The notes under the pieces: model-generated
What the model was told of the DNA's origin: nothing
Seen by the model: the letters and a program-made list of their open reading frames with translations, nothing else
The model's database searches: none
Program-made: the position numbers and the translations under genes
Part shown: positions 20,616 through 29,823 of the stretch, piece after piece
How positions within the stretch are numbered: position 1 is the first letter of the stretch
Layout of the letters: every line of letters starts with the position of its first letter
Assembly (NCBI GenBank): GCA_015065685.1
Contig: SVPU01000001.1
Location: 87,340 to 151,339 of the forward strand
Direction: 5' to 3'
DNA: 64,000 nucleotides
DNA from: Oscillospiraceae bacterium
Lineage (GTDB): Bacteria; Bacillota; Clostridia; Oscillospirales; Acutalibacteraceae

Positions 20616-22529
20616 TTACTCCGTTATCTTATTAAATGTAATCGTAACTTTAAAAAGGTCGCCATCAACAGAAAGCGCAAGACTTCCGTTTTGAAGCTCG
20701 GCAAGGCTTTTTGCAATAGAAAGACCGAGCCCGCTGCCCTCGGTGTTTCGGGAGGAATCGCCGCGCACAAAGCGCTCCATAAGCTCATCTGCCGAAACAT
20801 TAAGCTGGTTTTTTGAAATATTGCGGAATGTGATTTTAGCCGTATCGTTTAGTTCCTCAATATCAATGTAAACACGGGTGTTTTCGAGCGCATATTTGCA
20901 GATATTGCCCATTAAATTATCGAAGATGCGCCACAAATGTCTGCCATCAGCCATAATTTCGACATTATTTTCGGGTGAGTTTATTACAGCATTAAGGTTT
21001 TTGAGCTTAAAGCGGTCCTCAAATTCACCGAGCGTTTGAGAAAGCAGCACCTTAACATCGCAAGGCATAAGATTAACCGCCAAGCTTCCCGAAGATGCCT
21101 TTGAAGCCTCTACCAAGTCTTCAACCAGTTTCTTAAGGCGGGTAGACTGCCTATCTAAAACACCGATATATTCCTTAACGTTTTCATTTTCTATGCTCTC
21201 TTTTTTGATTAAATCAACATAGTTAATAATTGAAGTGAGCGGTGTTTTAATATCGTGCGAAACATTTGTGATAAGCTCGGTTTTAAAGCGCTCGCTCTTC
21301 ATTTTTTCATTAACGGCAGTTGCAAGGCCTTTGTTTATGTTGTTAAGGCTCTCGGCAAAGCTTTTAAAATCGCCGAACATATACTTTGTATCAATTTTGT
21401 GCTGAAGGTCGCCCTTGGCAATTCTCTCTCCGCCAATTTTGATTTTTTGCAGAATAATTGCTAAATAAAGTATTGCTAAAGCAGGAATAACAAATGCTAC
21501 AAAAGCAATAAAAACAAGGGGAGAGCGTCCGTAATATCGCCAAGAGTCCATGTAAATGACAAGCAAAATAAAATCAAATATACCGAGCCCGGCAATAATT
21601 ATGAGGGTTTTGTAAATCAAAGGAAGGTTTTTGAAAATGTATGAAAACCAAGAAAATATCCTTTTAAGGACTTTAATTAAAATGCTTAAAAGTCTGTAAA
21701 TGAGTGTGTTTTTAATGAGTGTACCCATTTTAATTCGGGTTGCAAAGCTTAAAAGATAGATTATTAAAATGAAATAGTCAATACTTCCTGCAATAAGCAG
21801 AGAAATCGCGGTAGAAACAAACCCAAACATAAAGTCGTGGGCAATATAAACACTCACACCAATTATTGCGATGACAATAAAAGTATAAACATCGAAGGGA
21901 ATAATATCGATATAACCGAGCTTCATTTTTCCGTTTTCGCTGTGGCCTGCGGCACAGAACAAAAAACAGATAACTGCGATAAGGCCGAGAAAGCTTGCGA
22001 GCATTATAAAAATAACCCAATATTCCATTTTAAAACCAATTTCAATCATTTTTGAAGTAACTGAAAAAAGGTCGTTATAATGCATATCTTTGGCCACGAA
22101 AACCGTTATATCAAGGGTGTGTTCATAAATCCCTTCAGAATATGTTTCACCTGTTTTTTCGTCAACCCGTTCAACCTCTTTTAGTGAATAGTGGCTGTCC
22201 TCGGCGGTGGCAATATATGGCTGCTCACCATAGTTTGAGGAAACAACCTCTTTGGTGAAGCGGTCGGTAATTATATAGTAAATATTTTTATCGGAATAAT
22301 ATCTTTTAAGGTTTATTCCTTCGTCTAAACGGGCGCTTATGTGAGCCGCCTCGCTTTGTGCCATATCGGTGAGAATTTCTTCTTTAACAGTATCAACATT
22401 GCTGAAATAAAATTTATAATATCCCATAACAAAGGTTGATGCGGCCGACAAAACGAAAACAAGGGATAAAATAAAAGACAGAATAACTGCAATTATTTTA
22501 GCGCCTGTGTTACCGAGTAGTTTTTTCAT
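20616..22529 (-). CDS. Sensor histidine kinase with multi-TM N-terminal region
   Basis: ELITNVSHDIKTPLTSIINYVDLIKKE, GSGLGLSIAKSLAEL; several TM helices before HAMP-like linker. Confidence 0.9.
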   Translation of the reverse strand: MKKLLGNTGAKIIAVILSFILSLVFVLSAASTFVMGYYKFYFSNVDTVKEEILTDMAQSEAAHISARLDEGINLKRYYSDKNIYYIITDRFTKEVVSSNYGEQPYIATAEDSHYSLKEVERVDEKTGETYSEGIYEHTLDITVFVAKDMHYNDLFSVTSKMIEIGFKMEYWVIFIMLASFLGLIAVICFLFCAAGHSENGKMKLGYIDIIPFDVYTFIVIAIIGVSVYIAHDFMFGFVSTAISLLIAGSIDYFILIIYLLSFATRIKMGTLIKNTLIYRLLSILIKVLKRIFSWFSYIFKNLPLIYKTLIIIAGLGIFDFILLVIYMDSWRYYGRSPLVFIAFVAFVIPALAILYLAIILQKIKIGGERIAKGDLQHKIDTKYMFGDFKSFAESLNNINKGLATAVNEKMKSERFKTELITNVSHDIKTPLTSIINYVDLIKKESIENENVKEYIGVLDRQSTRLKKLVEDLVEASKASSGSLAVNLMPCDVKVLLSQTLGEFEDRFKLKNLNAVINSPENNVEIMADGRHLWRIFDNLMGNICKYALENTRVYIDIEELNDTAKITFRNISKNQLNVSADELMERFVRGDSSRNTEGSGLGLSIAKSLAELQNGSLALSVDGDLFKVTITFNKITE

Positions 22530-22533
22530 AATT

Positions 22534-23223
22534 TCACACCTTTTCCATTTTATAGCCGTGCGCCCAAACAACCTTTAGGTATCGCGGCTCGGCGGGGTTG
22601 ATTTCAATTTTTTCACGCAGATGTCTTATGTGCACCGCAACGGTGTTTTCTGCGCCGTAGATTTCATCATTCCACACACGCCGATAAATCTCTTTCGGGG
22701 ATAAAACCGTTCCGGCATTTTGCATTAAAAGCTTTAAAATTTCGAATTCGGTTGGCGTTAGTGATACTGCATCGCCGTCAACATAAACCTGTTTTTCATT
22801 ATCATCAAGCTCAATGTTTCCGATAGAAAGGTTGGTTTTGGCGGTGGGCTTTCCACCAAACTCAATATAACGCCGCAGCTGTGAGCGCACACGCGCAATC
22901 AGTTCAACGGGATTAAAGGGCTTGGTTATATAATCATCGGCCCCAACATTAAGACCTAAAATTTTATCGGTGTCCTCACTTTTGGCTGTTAGCAAAATAA
23001 CGGGTATGTTCGAGCTTTCTCTCAAAACAGACAGCGCTGTAATTCCATCACATTCGGGCATCATAATATCCATTAAAATTAAATGAATTTCGTTTTTCTC
23101 CAAAAGAGCCAAGGCTTCATTACCGTTATATGCGCAAAGTGTGTTATATCCTTCTGCAGCAAGATAAATTTTAAGCGCAGAAACGATATCCTTTTCATCA
23201 TCGCAAATCAAAATATTATACAT
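22534..23223 (-). CDS. OmpR-family response regulator
   Basis: ILICDDEKDIVSALKIYL, LILMDIMMPECDG, NTVAVHIRHLREKIE. Confidence 0.92.
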   Translation of the reverse strand: MYNILICDDEKDIVSALKIYLAAEGYNTLCAYNGNEALALLEKNEIHLILMDIMMPECDGITALSVLRESSNIPVILLTAKSEDTDKILGLNVGADDYITKPFNPVELIARVRSQLRRYIEFGGKPTAKTNLSIGNIELDDNEKQVYVDGDAVSLTPTEFEILKLLMQNAGTVLSPKEIYRRVWNDEIYGAENTVAVHIRHLREKIEINPAEPRYLKVVWAHGYKMEKV

Positions 23224-23364
23224 TTTCTCCCCATCCTTTACTCACATTGTACCAAAAAAGTTTTTAAGAAAAAATATGGTAAATTATTAAGAATTCTTTA
23301 AGATTGAAATTTCTTAAATTTCGTGTTAAAATTATTTTACTACATATTAAACGGAGTTGCAATT

Positions 23365-24348
23365 ATGAAGCTTGAAATTTTGCAAACCTGCCCACCGATT
23401 ATAAGAGACTTTTTAACCTATAATGAAACCATTAAGGGTAAATCAAGCCGTTCGGTTGAGGGATATTTTTTGGATTTGCAATCCTTTTTTCGCTATCTCT
23501 TAATGGTTAGAGGAAAAGCCGAAAAGGGAATTGAGTTTGAAAAAATAGATATTTCGGCTGTCGATTTAGAGCTTATAAGGTCTGTAACGATTTCGGACCT
23601 TTATGCCTTTTTGGTTTTTTGCAAAAACGAGCGCAGTAACAATGCCGCAACAAGAGCGCGAAAAACCTCAACGCTTAGAATATTCTTTAAATATATGTCT
23701 TCACAAACCCACCAGATAGAAAATAACCCTGCCTTGTTGCTTGAATCTCCAAAGGTTAAGCAGTCTCTTCCAAAGCATTTAACACTTGAAGATTCGCTGG
23801 AGCTGCTTAATTCGGTTGATGGTAATAACAAGCAAAGGGATTATTGTATTCTTGTGCTGTTTTTAAATTGCGGACTGCGTTTGGCAGAGCTTTGCTCGCT
23901 GAATCTCAGCAGCATTTCTTCAGATAACACATTAACAGTTATCGGTAAGGGTAACAAGGAAAGGGTTGTGTATCTTAACAATGCTTGTGTGGATGCAATT
24001 AGAGCGTATCTTGAGGTGCGCCCTAACGATGGTATTCCCGCAACCGAGAAAAATGCACTTTTTATAAGCCGAAACCATAGGCGCATCAGTCCTAAAACCG
24101 TGCAGCACATTGTTAAAACCTATCTTGAAAAATCGGGGCTTGGCGGTCAGGGCTTTTCAACCCATAAGCTGCGCCACACCGCAGCAACCCTTATGTATCA
24201 GCACGGCGATGTTGATATCAGAGTTTTAAAGGATATTTTGGGCCACGCAAACCTCGGCACCACACAAATTTATACCCACGTTTCTGATAAACAAATAAAA
24301 CATGCGGTGGACCAAAACCCGCTTTCGAATGTAAAGCAAAGAAAATAA
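23365..24348 (+). CDS. Tyrosine recombinase (XerC/XerD-like integrase)
   Basis: LNCGLRLAELCSL, GKGNKERVVYLN, STHKLRHTAATLMYQHG, LGHANLGTTQIYTHV catalytic R-HxxR-H-Y set. Confidence 0.9.
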   Translation: MKLEILQTCPPIIRDFLTYNETIKGKSSRSVEGYFLDLQSFFRYLLMVRGKAEKGIEFEKIDISAVDLELIRSVTISDLYAFLVFCKNERSNNAATRARKTSTLRIFFKYMSSQTHQIENNPALLLESPKVKQSLPKHLTLEDSLELLNSVDGNNKQRDYCILVLFLNCGLRLAELCSLNLSSISSDNTLTVIGKGNKERVVYLNNACVDAIRAYLEVRPNDGIPATEKNALFISRNHRRISPKTVQHIVKTYLEKSGLGGQGFSTHKLRHTAATLMYQHGDVDIRVLKDILGHANLGTTQIYTHVSDKQIKHAVDQNPLSNVKQRK

Positions 24349-24376
24349 AAGAGTGAGGTGGGAACCTCACTCTTTT
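24347..24376. terminator. Bidirectional terminator AAAAGAGTGAGGT/ACCTCACTCTTTT
   Basis: Perfect inverted repeat between convergent genes. Confidence 0.85.
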
Positions 24377-24381
24377 AATCT

Positions 24382-25419
24382 TTAAACAAAATAATAATTG
24401 ATATCCCAAGCGGGAAGAGCGCTGAAATGGCGCATATAAAGCTTATAATCTTTTCTTAATTCCAAAACAGCATTTGGAATGTTTATAATATCCTCTGTTC
24501 TGTGGTAACAAGAAATAAGCATTTTGGGTCTTAGTGTTTTTATGGTACTTTGAGCTCCCATAATCACATTTTCTTCTTCGCCCTCAACATCCATTTTAAT
24601 AAATGTGGGCTGTGTGGAATCTAAAATACTGTCAACCGTGATAAACGGCGTGCTTGTATCTCCGCCCCAAACACCCGAGCTTCTGCCCGAGCGCATCCCA
24701 AACTCTGCCTCACCGCAAAAGTTAGACACCCCAACATTAAGGCATTTTATATCGCGAAATCTTTCGGTGTTGTTTAAAAGCTTCTTAAAGCTCTTTTTAT
24801 CAGGCTCAACGGCGGTGATTTTTTTATAATCAGGACACCTTGCAATAAAATCTTCCACAGTGTCTCCGTTATAAGCACCAAGGTCGAGAAAGCTTTCTTT
24901 TTCGCAGTGCTTTAAAAAACTCGCGTAAGGCTCGCTTTGGTCTGTTTCGCAACCAAAGAGATAATCGATTTTTCCGCTTAATTTATAATTTATCACATTC
25001 TCGAAGGTCTTTCTTGAAAGGTCATCAGCCAACAGGTTATAAATCTTATCAAGCTTGGCCTTGTTTTTTAAAAGATATGCCTTATCGAAAAGAGTGTCTC
25101 CCACAACCGGCACATCAGGGGCAAAAAGCTCTTGCTCGGCAGATATTCTTTTAACATTTTCAATAACCTCTTCTCGTTCACTGCCAAAGCAGAGAAGCAC
25201 AATCATATCGCCGAATTTTTCTTTTTGCTCGCGGTAAGAGGTGATTTTAAATCCGTGGAAGGTTTTGTCTCTCACAAAGCCATCGCTTGCGAAAATGCCG
25301 TGAAAGGTAATATTTTTCTCATTCAAAACATTTATTATTTTATCAGCACCGTTGCCCATTCCGTAGAGCACAATCGGTTTTTGTGCTGTTTTGAGATATT
25401 CCCAAAGTTCGTTTTCCAC
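24382..25419 (-). CDS. FkbM-family methyltransferase domain protein
   Basis: SFLDLGAYNGDTVEDFI, ITAVEPDKKSFKKL, ITVDSIL.. PTFIKMDVEGEEENVIMGA. Confidence 0.85.
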   Translation of the reverse strand: MENELWEYLKTAQKPIVLYGMGNGADKIINVLNEKNITFHGIFASDGFVRDKTFHGFKITSYREQKEKFGDMIVLLCFGSEREEVIENVKRISAEQELFAPDVPVVGDTLFDKAYLLKNKAKLDKIYNLLADDLSRKTFENVINYKLSGKIDYLFGCETDQSEPYASFLKHCEKESFLDLGAYNGDTVEDFIARCPDYKKITAVEPDKKSFKKLLNNTERFRDIKCLNVGVSNFCGEAEFGMRSGRSSGVWGGDTSTPFITVDSILDSTQPTFIKMDVEGEEENVIMGAQSTIKTLRPKMLISCYHRTEDIINIPNAVLELRKDYKLYMRHFSALPAWDINYYFV

Positions 25420-25576
25420 AGTATCACCACCTAAAAAATATATATACATATTATACATAAGTTAACTTTTTATTACAATAAAAAATGAAAAAATTGTAGA
25501 AATTTTAAATTTTTTATTGACTTGAATAAAAAATAGTAGTAATCTTAAAAAATAGATTAAATTGGAGGCAAAAAAG

Positions 25577-26929
25577 ATGTTTAAATCTGAGTATTTACAA
25601 AGAGTATATGCTTCGGTAGAAGCTAGAAATCCCGGTGAGCCTGAATTTTTGCAGGCAGTACGCGATGTGCTTGAATCCTTAGAGCCGGTTGTTATGCAGG
25701 ACAGTAAGTTCGAGAAGAACGGCGTTATTGAGCGTATGGTTGAGCCCGAGCGTATGATTACATTCCGCGTTTCTTGGGTAGATGATAACGGAACGGTTCA
25801 GGTTAACCGTGGCTTTAGAGTTCAGTTCAACTCTGCTATCGGACCTTACAAGGGCGGTCTTCGTTTCCATCCTTCTGTTAACGCTTCTATTATGAAGTTC
25901 TTGGGCTTTGAGCAGACCTTTAAAAACAGCCTTACAGGTCTTCCTATGGGCGGCGGTAAAGGCGGTTCAGACTTTGACCCCAGAGGCCGCAGCGACGGTG
26001 AGATTATGCGTTTCTGCCAGAGCTTTATGACCGAGCTTTCAAAGCACATTGGTGCTGATACTGACGTTCCCGCAGGTGATATCGGTGTTGGTGCTCGTGA
26101 AATCGGTTACCTTTACGGTCAGTATAAGAGACTTCGCAACGAATTCACAGGTGTTCTTACAGGTAAAGGCCGTTCATACGGCGGCTCACTCATTCGCCCT
26201 GAGGCTACAGGCTTTGGCGCAGTTTACTATGCAGTTGAAATGCTTAAGACCTTTGGTGAGGATGTAAAGGGCAAGACCTTTGCTGTTTCAGGCTTCGGTA
26301 ACGTTGCTTGGGGTACAGTTAAAAAGGTTAACGAATTAGGCGGTAAGGTTGTTACTATTTCTGGTCCTGACGGTTACATATATGATGAGGATGGCATCTG
26401 CACAGAAGAGAAGATTAATTTCTTGCTCGAGATGCGCGCTTCGGGTCATGATAAGGTTAAAGATTATGCCGATAAGTTCGGTGTTCCTTATTTCGAGGGC
26501 AAGCGTCCTTGGGAGGTTAAGGTTGATGTTGTTATGCCTTGCGCTACTCAGAACGAGGTTGGTCTCGAAGATGCTAAGAACATTGTGGCAAACGGCGTTA
26601 AATATTATGTTGAGGTTGCAAATATGCCCACCACCGATGAGGCTGTTGCTTACCTTAAGGCTAATAAGGTTGTTATTGCACCTTCAAAGGCGGTTAACGC
26701 AGGCGGCGTTGCAGTTTCGGGTCTTGAGATGAGTCAGAACTCAATGCGCTACAGCTGGACCGCTGAAGAGGTTGATGCTAAGCTTCATCAGATTATGGCT
26801 GACATTTACAAGAACTCTTGGGATGCTGCAAAGAAATACGGTATGGAAGGCGACCTTATTGCAGGTGCTAACATCGCAGGCTTTGAAAAGGTTGCAGATG
26901 CTATGATTGCACAGGGCGTGGCTTATTAA
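25577..26929 (+). CDS. gdhA: NADP-type glutamate dehydrogenase
   Basis: GPYKGGLRFHPSVN, LPMGGGKGGSDFDP, VPAGDIGVGAREIGYLYGQY, VSGFGNVAWG. Confidence 0.97.
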   Translation: MFKSEYLQRVYASVEARNPGEPEFLQAVRDVLESLEPVVMQDSKFEKNGVIERMVEPERMITFRVSWVDDNGTVQVNRGFRVQFNSAIGPYKGGLRFHPSVNASIMKFLGFEQTFKNSLTGLPMGGGKGGSDFDPRGRSDGEIMRFCQSFMTELSKHIGADTDVPAGDIGVGAREIGYLYGQYKRLRNEFTGVLTGKGRSYGGSLIRPEATGFGAVYYAVEMLKTFGEDVKGKTFAVSGFGNVAWGTVKKVNELGGKVVTISGPDGYIYDEDGICTEEKINFLLEMRASGHDKVKDYADKFGVPYFEGKRPWEVKVDVVMPCATQNEVGLEDAKNIVANGVKYYVEVANMPTTDEAVAYLKANKVVIAPSKAVNAGGVAVSGLEMSQNSMRYSWTAEEVDAKLHQIMADIYKNSWDAAKKYGMEGDLIAGANIAGFEKVADAMIAQGVAY

Positions 26930-26941
26930 TTAAATCATAAC

Positions 26942-26975
26942 AAAAAGCAGAGGTGAATTTCACCTCTGCTTTTTT
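26942..26975. terminator. Terminator AAAAAGCAGAGGTGAA/TTTCACCTCTGCTTTTT
   Basis: Inverted repeat between convergent genes. Confidence 0.85.
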
Positions 26976-26982
26976 GTTTAAA

Positions 26983-28857
26983 TTATTTTTGTTTGTAAAT
27001 TCTTATCCAATCAACTTCCATTGCGCAGCCATCGGCTTTATCGGTAATTTTACCTGCCCAGTTAAGCACTGCGGTAGAAAATCTCGGAACAACCTCGCTG
27101 TGAGCACCCACATTAGCCTTTCGGCTTATTTCCTTGCCATCAAAATAAAATATCAGTTCATTTTCGTTCCACTCAAGCCCGTAGGTATGAAAATCGGCTG
27201 AAAGATTATAATCAGAAATGAACTTTTCGCTATATTGAATGCCACCTGCGTGGAGATTGGTGTTTACTGTATTGGGATAATGACCTTCGACGATATCAAT
27301 TTCAAAGCTGTGGTTGGTTGCTATCATCCAAAAGGCGTTATTAAGACCTGCGGCGGCATTTATTTTTATGCTTGCCTCCCAATAGCCGTATTTTTGCTTG
27401 AACATCTTGGGGTTGGTATAAACACTGCCTGTTGTCCAGTCGCGGTCGGGGGCGGCGGCAACCTTTTCCTTTTTGGTGAGCAGTCTCAACTTTCCATCTT
27501 TGACCTCACCGTTTTCGAGCCATCTTGAGCTTAAAATATGACCCGGAACACCTCTTTCGCACAGCCACAAATCATAGTTATAACCGCCACTGAACTCATC
27601 GTGGAAGGAAAGCTTCCATTTGGAAGCATCAACTCCGTTTGATACAAATTTCACATAGAAATTTTTAAGCAAAACACAAGCTTCTGCACGTGTGAGAACG
27701 TGAGACTTGCTACTCAAAAATTCTTGATTTGTTATAACGCCGATATTCTTTAAGAATGTGAAGCTGTCGCTGCTTTTGGATTCAAGCCACTCGAGATTTT
27801 TATTGCTTGCACCTATGGAATTGTATAAAAGGTCAACGGCACTGCCAACCGTGAGCGTTGCACCGCTTTTGTTGTGCTTTTGTCCCGTAAGGGAATTAAG
27901 CCAACTGCAAAAATCGTTTGCTGTTATATTTTTATCGGGGTTGAAATTATTTCCTTCAATGTTAATGGCGCTAAGCTGAAAAATATAATATGCTTCATAA
28001 GAATATTTGTGGTTTGTTAAATCAATAAAGGTCTTCATGGTTTTATCTTCAACGCCGTTGTTACCGTTTTTGGCGGGTCCTAAGAAGATGTTTTGCCAAA
28101 CAGTGCCATCGCCTGCGCTGTTAAGGATTTCGAAACAAATTGTCGATGCTCTCACATTTCCGTTGCTGCCAATGCGCTTTAAAACAACATATTCATCAAA
28201 ATTTCCACAAAAATCGAAGGTGCCCAAGGTAAACCAAGAGGGCTCATCGAGATAATTTGTGCTATTTAAATCTATTCTTGCGATTTTACCGTTGTGATGA
28301 ACTTCGTAATAGATATTTTTATTGAGTGTGGTTTCTTTAGATGGTATATAGGCCGAAATTCTAACCTTACCGTAGGATGAAATTTGCGGGTTATATGTTG
28401 CGGTGGCGCTTGCGTCGCCGCTTGTCCACATACTTTCGGGATAGGATAGCATAGGACCTTGAAAGGCAGAGCTGTAATTCCAATCACCGCTATATGTGAA
28501 TTTCCCGTAATATTTGTCAGGTATTTTAGAAAAAGCCATAAACTGATTGTTAAGATCCTTAGATAAAAATGCAGGGGAGGAGTTTGTGTAACCCTTAACA
28601 GTATAGGTTTCTTTTGAAGTGGATTGCGCTGAGCTCGAACTATCGGTTTGTTGATTTGTGGTGTCTTTACCCGATTCATTTGAGGAAGACACAACCGAAG
28701 TGTTATCACCCGAAATATAGCTATCAAATTTTGAATTCACATTTTCATTCATAGAAGAGCCCTCCGAAGTAGTTTGTGATGAATCGTTTTTCCTACAGGA
28801 AGCAAAACAACCCAAAAAGATGAATAAGCAAAGAAATAAGGCTATTATTTTTTTCAC
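26983..28857 (-). CDS. Lipoprotein with golvesin/xanthan-lyase-like CBM region, SLH-like region and C-terminal GH16 catalytic domain
   Basis: Lipobox LGCFASC; VHHNGKIARIDL..SWFTLGTFDF; GH16 motif SFEIDIVEGHYPN; GLEWNENELIFYFDGKE. Confidence 0.85.
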   Translation of the reverse strand: MKKIIALFLCLFIFLGCFASCRKNDSSQTTSEGSSMNENVNSKFDSYISGDNTSVVSSSNESGKDTTNQQTDSSSSAQSTSKETYTVKGYTNSSPAFLSKDLNNQFMAFSKIPDKYYGKFTYSGDWNYSSAFQGPMLSYPESMWTSGDASATATYNPQISSYGKVRISAYIPSKETTLNKNIYYEVHHNGKIARIDLNSTNYLDEPSWFTLGTFDFCGNFDEYVVLKRIGSNGNVRASTICFEILNSAGDGTVWQNIFLGPAKNGNNGVEDKTMKTFIDLTNHKYSYEAYYIFQLSAINIEGNNFNPDKNITANDFCSWLNSLTGQKHNKSGATLTVGSAVDLLYNSIGASNKNLEWLESKSSDSFTFLKNIGVITNQEFLSSKSHVLTRAEACVLLKNFYVKFVSNGVDASKWKLSFHDEFSGGYNYDLWLCERGVPGHILSSRWLENGEVKDGKLRLLTKKEKVAAAPDRDWTTGSVYTNPKMFKQKYGYWEASIKINAAAGLNNAFWMIATNHSFEIDIVEGHYPNTVNTNLHAGGIQYSEKFISDYNLSADFHTYGLEWNENELIFYFDGKEISRKANVGAHSEVVPRFSTAVLNWAGKITDKADGCAMEVDWIRIYKQK

Positions 28858-28995
28858 AGAATTATCTCCCTTTAAAAATCCTTATTTAATTTTATGATTT
28901 GATAATAACACGCTTTATTTAATATAGTCAATGCTTCCGGATACAAATGCAACAAAATCAAAGTAAGTGTTGATAAAATTTAAATTTATAAAAAA

Positions 28996-29034
28996 GAAAA
29001 ACCTGAAACACCCTAAAGGGTATCTCAGGTTTTT
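28996..29034. repeat. Type I hairpin, copy 1 (aaaaacctgaaacaccctaaagggtatctcaggttttt)
   Basis: Identical hairpin recurs at 29426-29463. Confidence 0.85.
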
Positions 29035-29222
29035 GGTGAATCAGTGAAGAAACATCGTGATTTTTAGATAAGGGGATACTCTGCGCCACTTGATTTTTCG
29101 ACTGTTCCGAACAGTTACGAAAAATCTTCGTTGCTCGAGACTTCACAGTCCCGAAAGGCTATCGCGCCTTTCGGGCTGCTTCGACGAACCCCACGGGGTT
29201 CTCATCCCTCAAATTCATAAAA

Positions 29223-29257
29223 ATTAAGAAACCGACCAAAAGGTCGGTTTCTTAATT
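29223..29257. repeat. Type II hairpin, copy 1 (attaagaaaccgaccaaaaggtcggtttcttaat)
   Basis: Near-identical hairpin recurs at 29628-29661. Confidence 0.85.
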
Positions 29258-29276
29258 TGGTGATCCATCGGGGATA
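29258..29276 (-). pseudogene. tRNA-Lys 3'-end fragment (ATCCCCGATGGATCACCA)
   Basis: Exact match to the 3' 18 nt of tRNA-Lys at 29663-29738, without the rest of the tRNA. Confidence 0.75.
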
Positions 29277-29425
29277 AATCCGCTTGCGCGTATTCCTTGC
29301 TTGACGACCCAACGCTTTGCGTTCGGTACCCGTCTGCGCACCAAAAAGCTAAAAAACTTGCCACAGGCAAATTTTTCTTAACGCTTTTTGCCCTCTCAGG
29401 CTTCGAATCCCCGATGTTAAAAAAG

Positions 29426-29463
29426 AAAAACCTGAAACACCCTAAAGGGTATCTCAGGTTTTT
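29426..29463. repeat. Type I hairpin, copy 2
   Basis: Same 38-nt hairpin as 28996-29034. Confidence 0.85.
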
Positions 29464-29480
29464 GGTGATCCATCGGGGAT
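29463..29480 (-). pseudogene. tRNA-Lys 3'-end fragment (ATCCCCGATGGATCACCA)
   Basis: Exact match to the 3' end of tRNA-Lys. Confidence 0.75.
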
Positions 29481-29627
29481 AAAGTCGCTTCGCGCCTTTC
29501 GTCCTCGGCGACCGTTCGCCTTGCGAACAGTACCCGCCTCACACTTCGTCGCTAAAAACAGTTCACCGAACTGTTTTTTAAACGTTCCTCACCCTCTCAG
29601 GGTTCGAATCCCCTTAAATTCATAGAA

Positions 29628-29661
29628 ATTAAAAAACCGACCAAAAGGTCGGTTTCCTAAT
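29628..29661 (-). terminator. Type II hairpin, copy 2; tRNA-Lys terminator
   Basis: AAACCGACCttttGGTCGGTTT directly 3' of tRNA CCA on minus strand. Confidence 0.8.
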
Positions 29662-29662
29662 T

Positions 29663-29738
29663 TGGTGATCCATCGGGGATTCGAACCCCGGACACCTTGA
29701 TTAAAAGTCAAGTGCTCTGCCAACTGAGCTAATGAATC
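29663..29738 (-). tRNA. tRNA-Lys (anticodon UUU), CCA encoded
   Basis: Minus strand GATTCATTAGCTCAGTTGGCAGAGCACTTGACTTTTAATCAAGGTGTCCGGGGTTCGAATCCCCGATGGATCACCA; full cloverleaf, loop CTTTTAA. Confidence 0.97.
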
Positions 29739-29755
29739 AAAAAATCAGCCTAACT

Positions 29756-29784
29756 ATTATATCAATAGGTTGCTCACTTGTCAA
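29756..29784 (-). promoter_or_regulatory. Consensus promoter of tRNA-Lys (TTGACA-N17-TATAAT)
   Basis: Minus strand TTGACAAGTGAGCAACCTATTGATATAAT upstream of the tRNA. Confidence 0.85.
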
Positions 29785-29823
29785 CAAAAAATTTCATTTT
29801 TTTAAAAATAATGCATTAATGGG

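Noticed and set aside
23365-24348. Tyrosine recombinase as the integrase of a mobile element
   Set aside because: Sits among chromosomal genes without att-like repeats or cargo; better read as a Xer-type housekeeping recombinase.
28958-29482. ORFs 28958-29146 (-) and 29297-29482 (+)
   Set aside because: Run through hairpins and tRNA fragments; not coding.
28985-29660. CRISPR array candidate
   Set aside because: Only two copies of each hairpin, irregular spacing and tRNA-derived ends; no cas genes.
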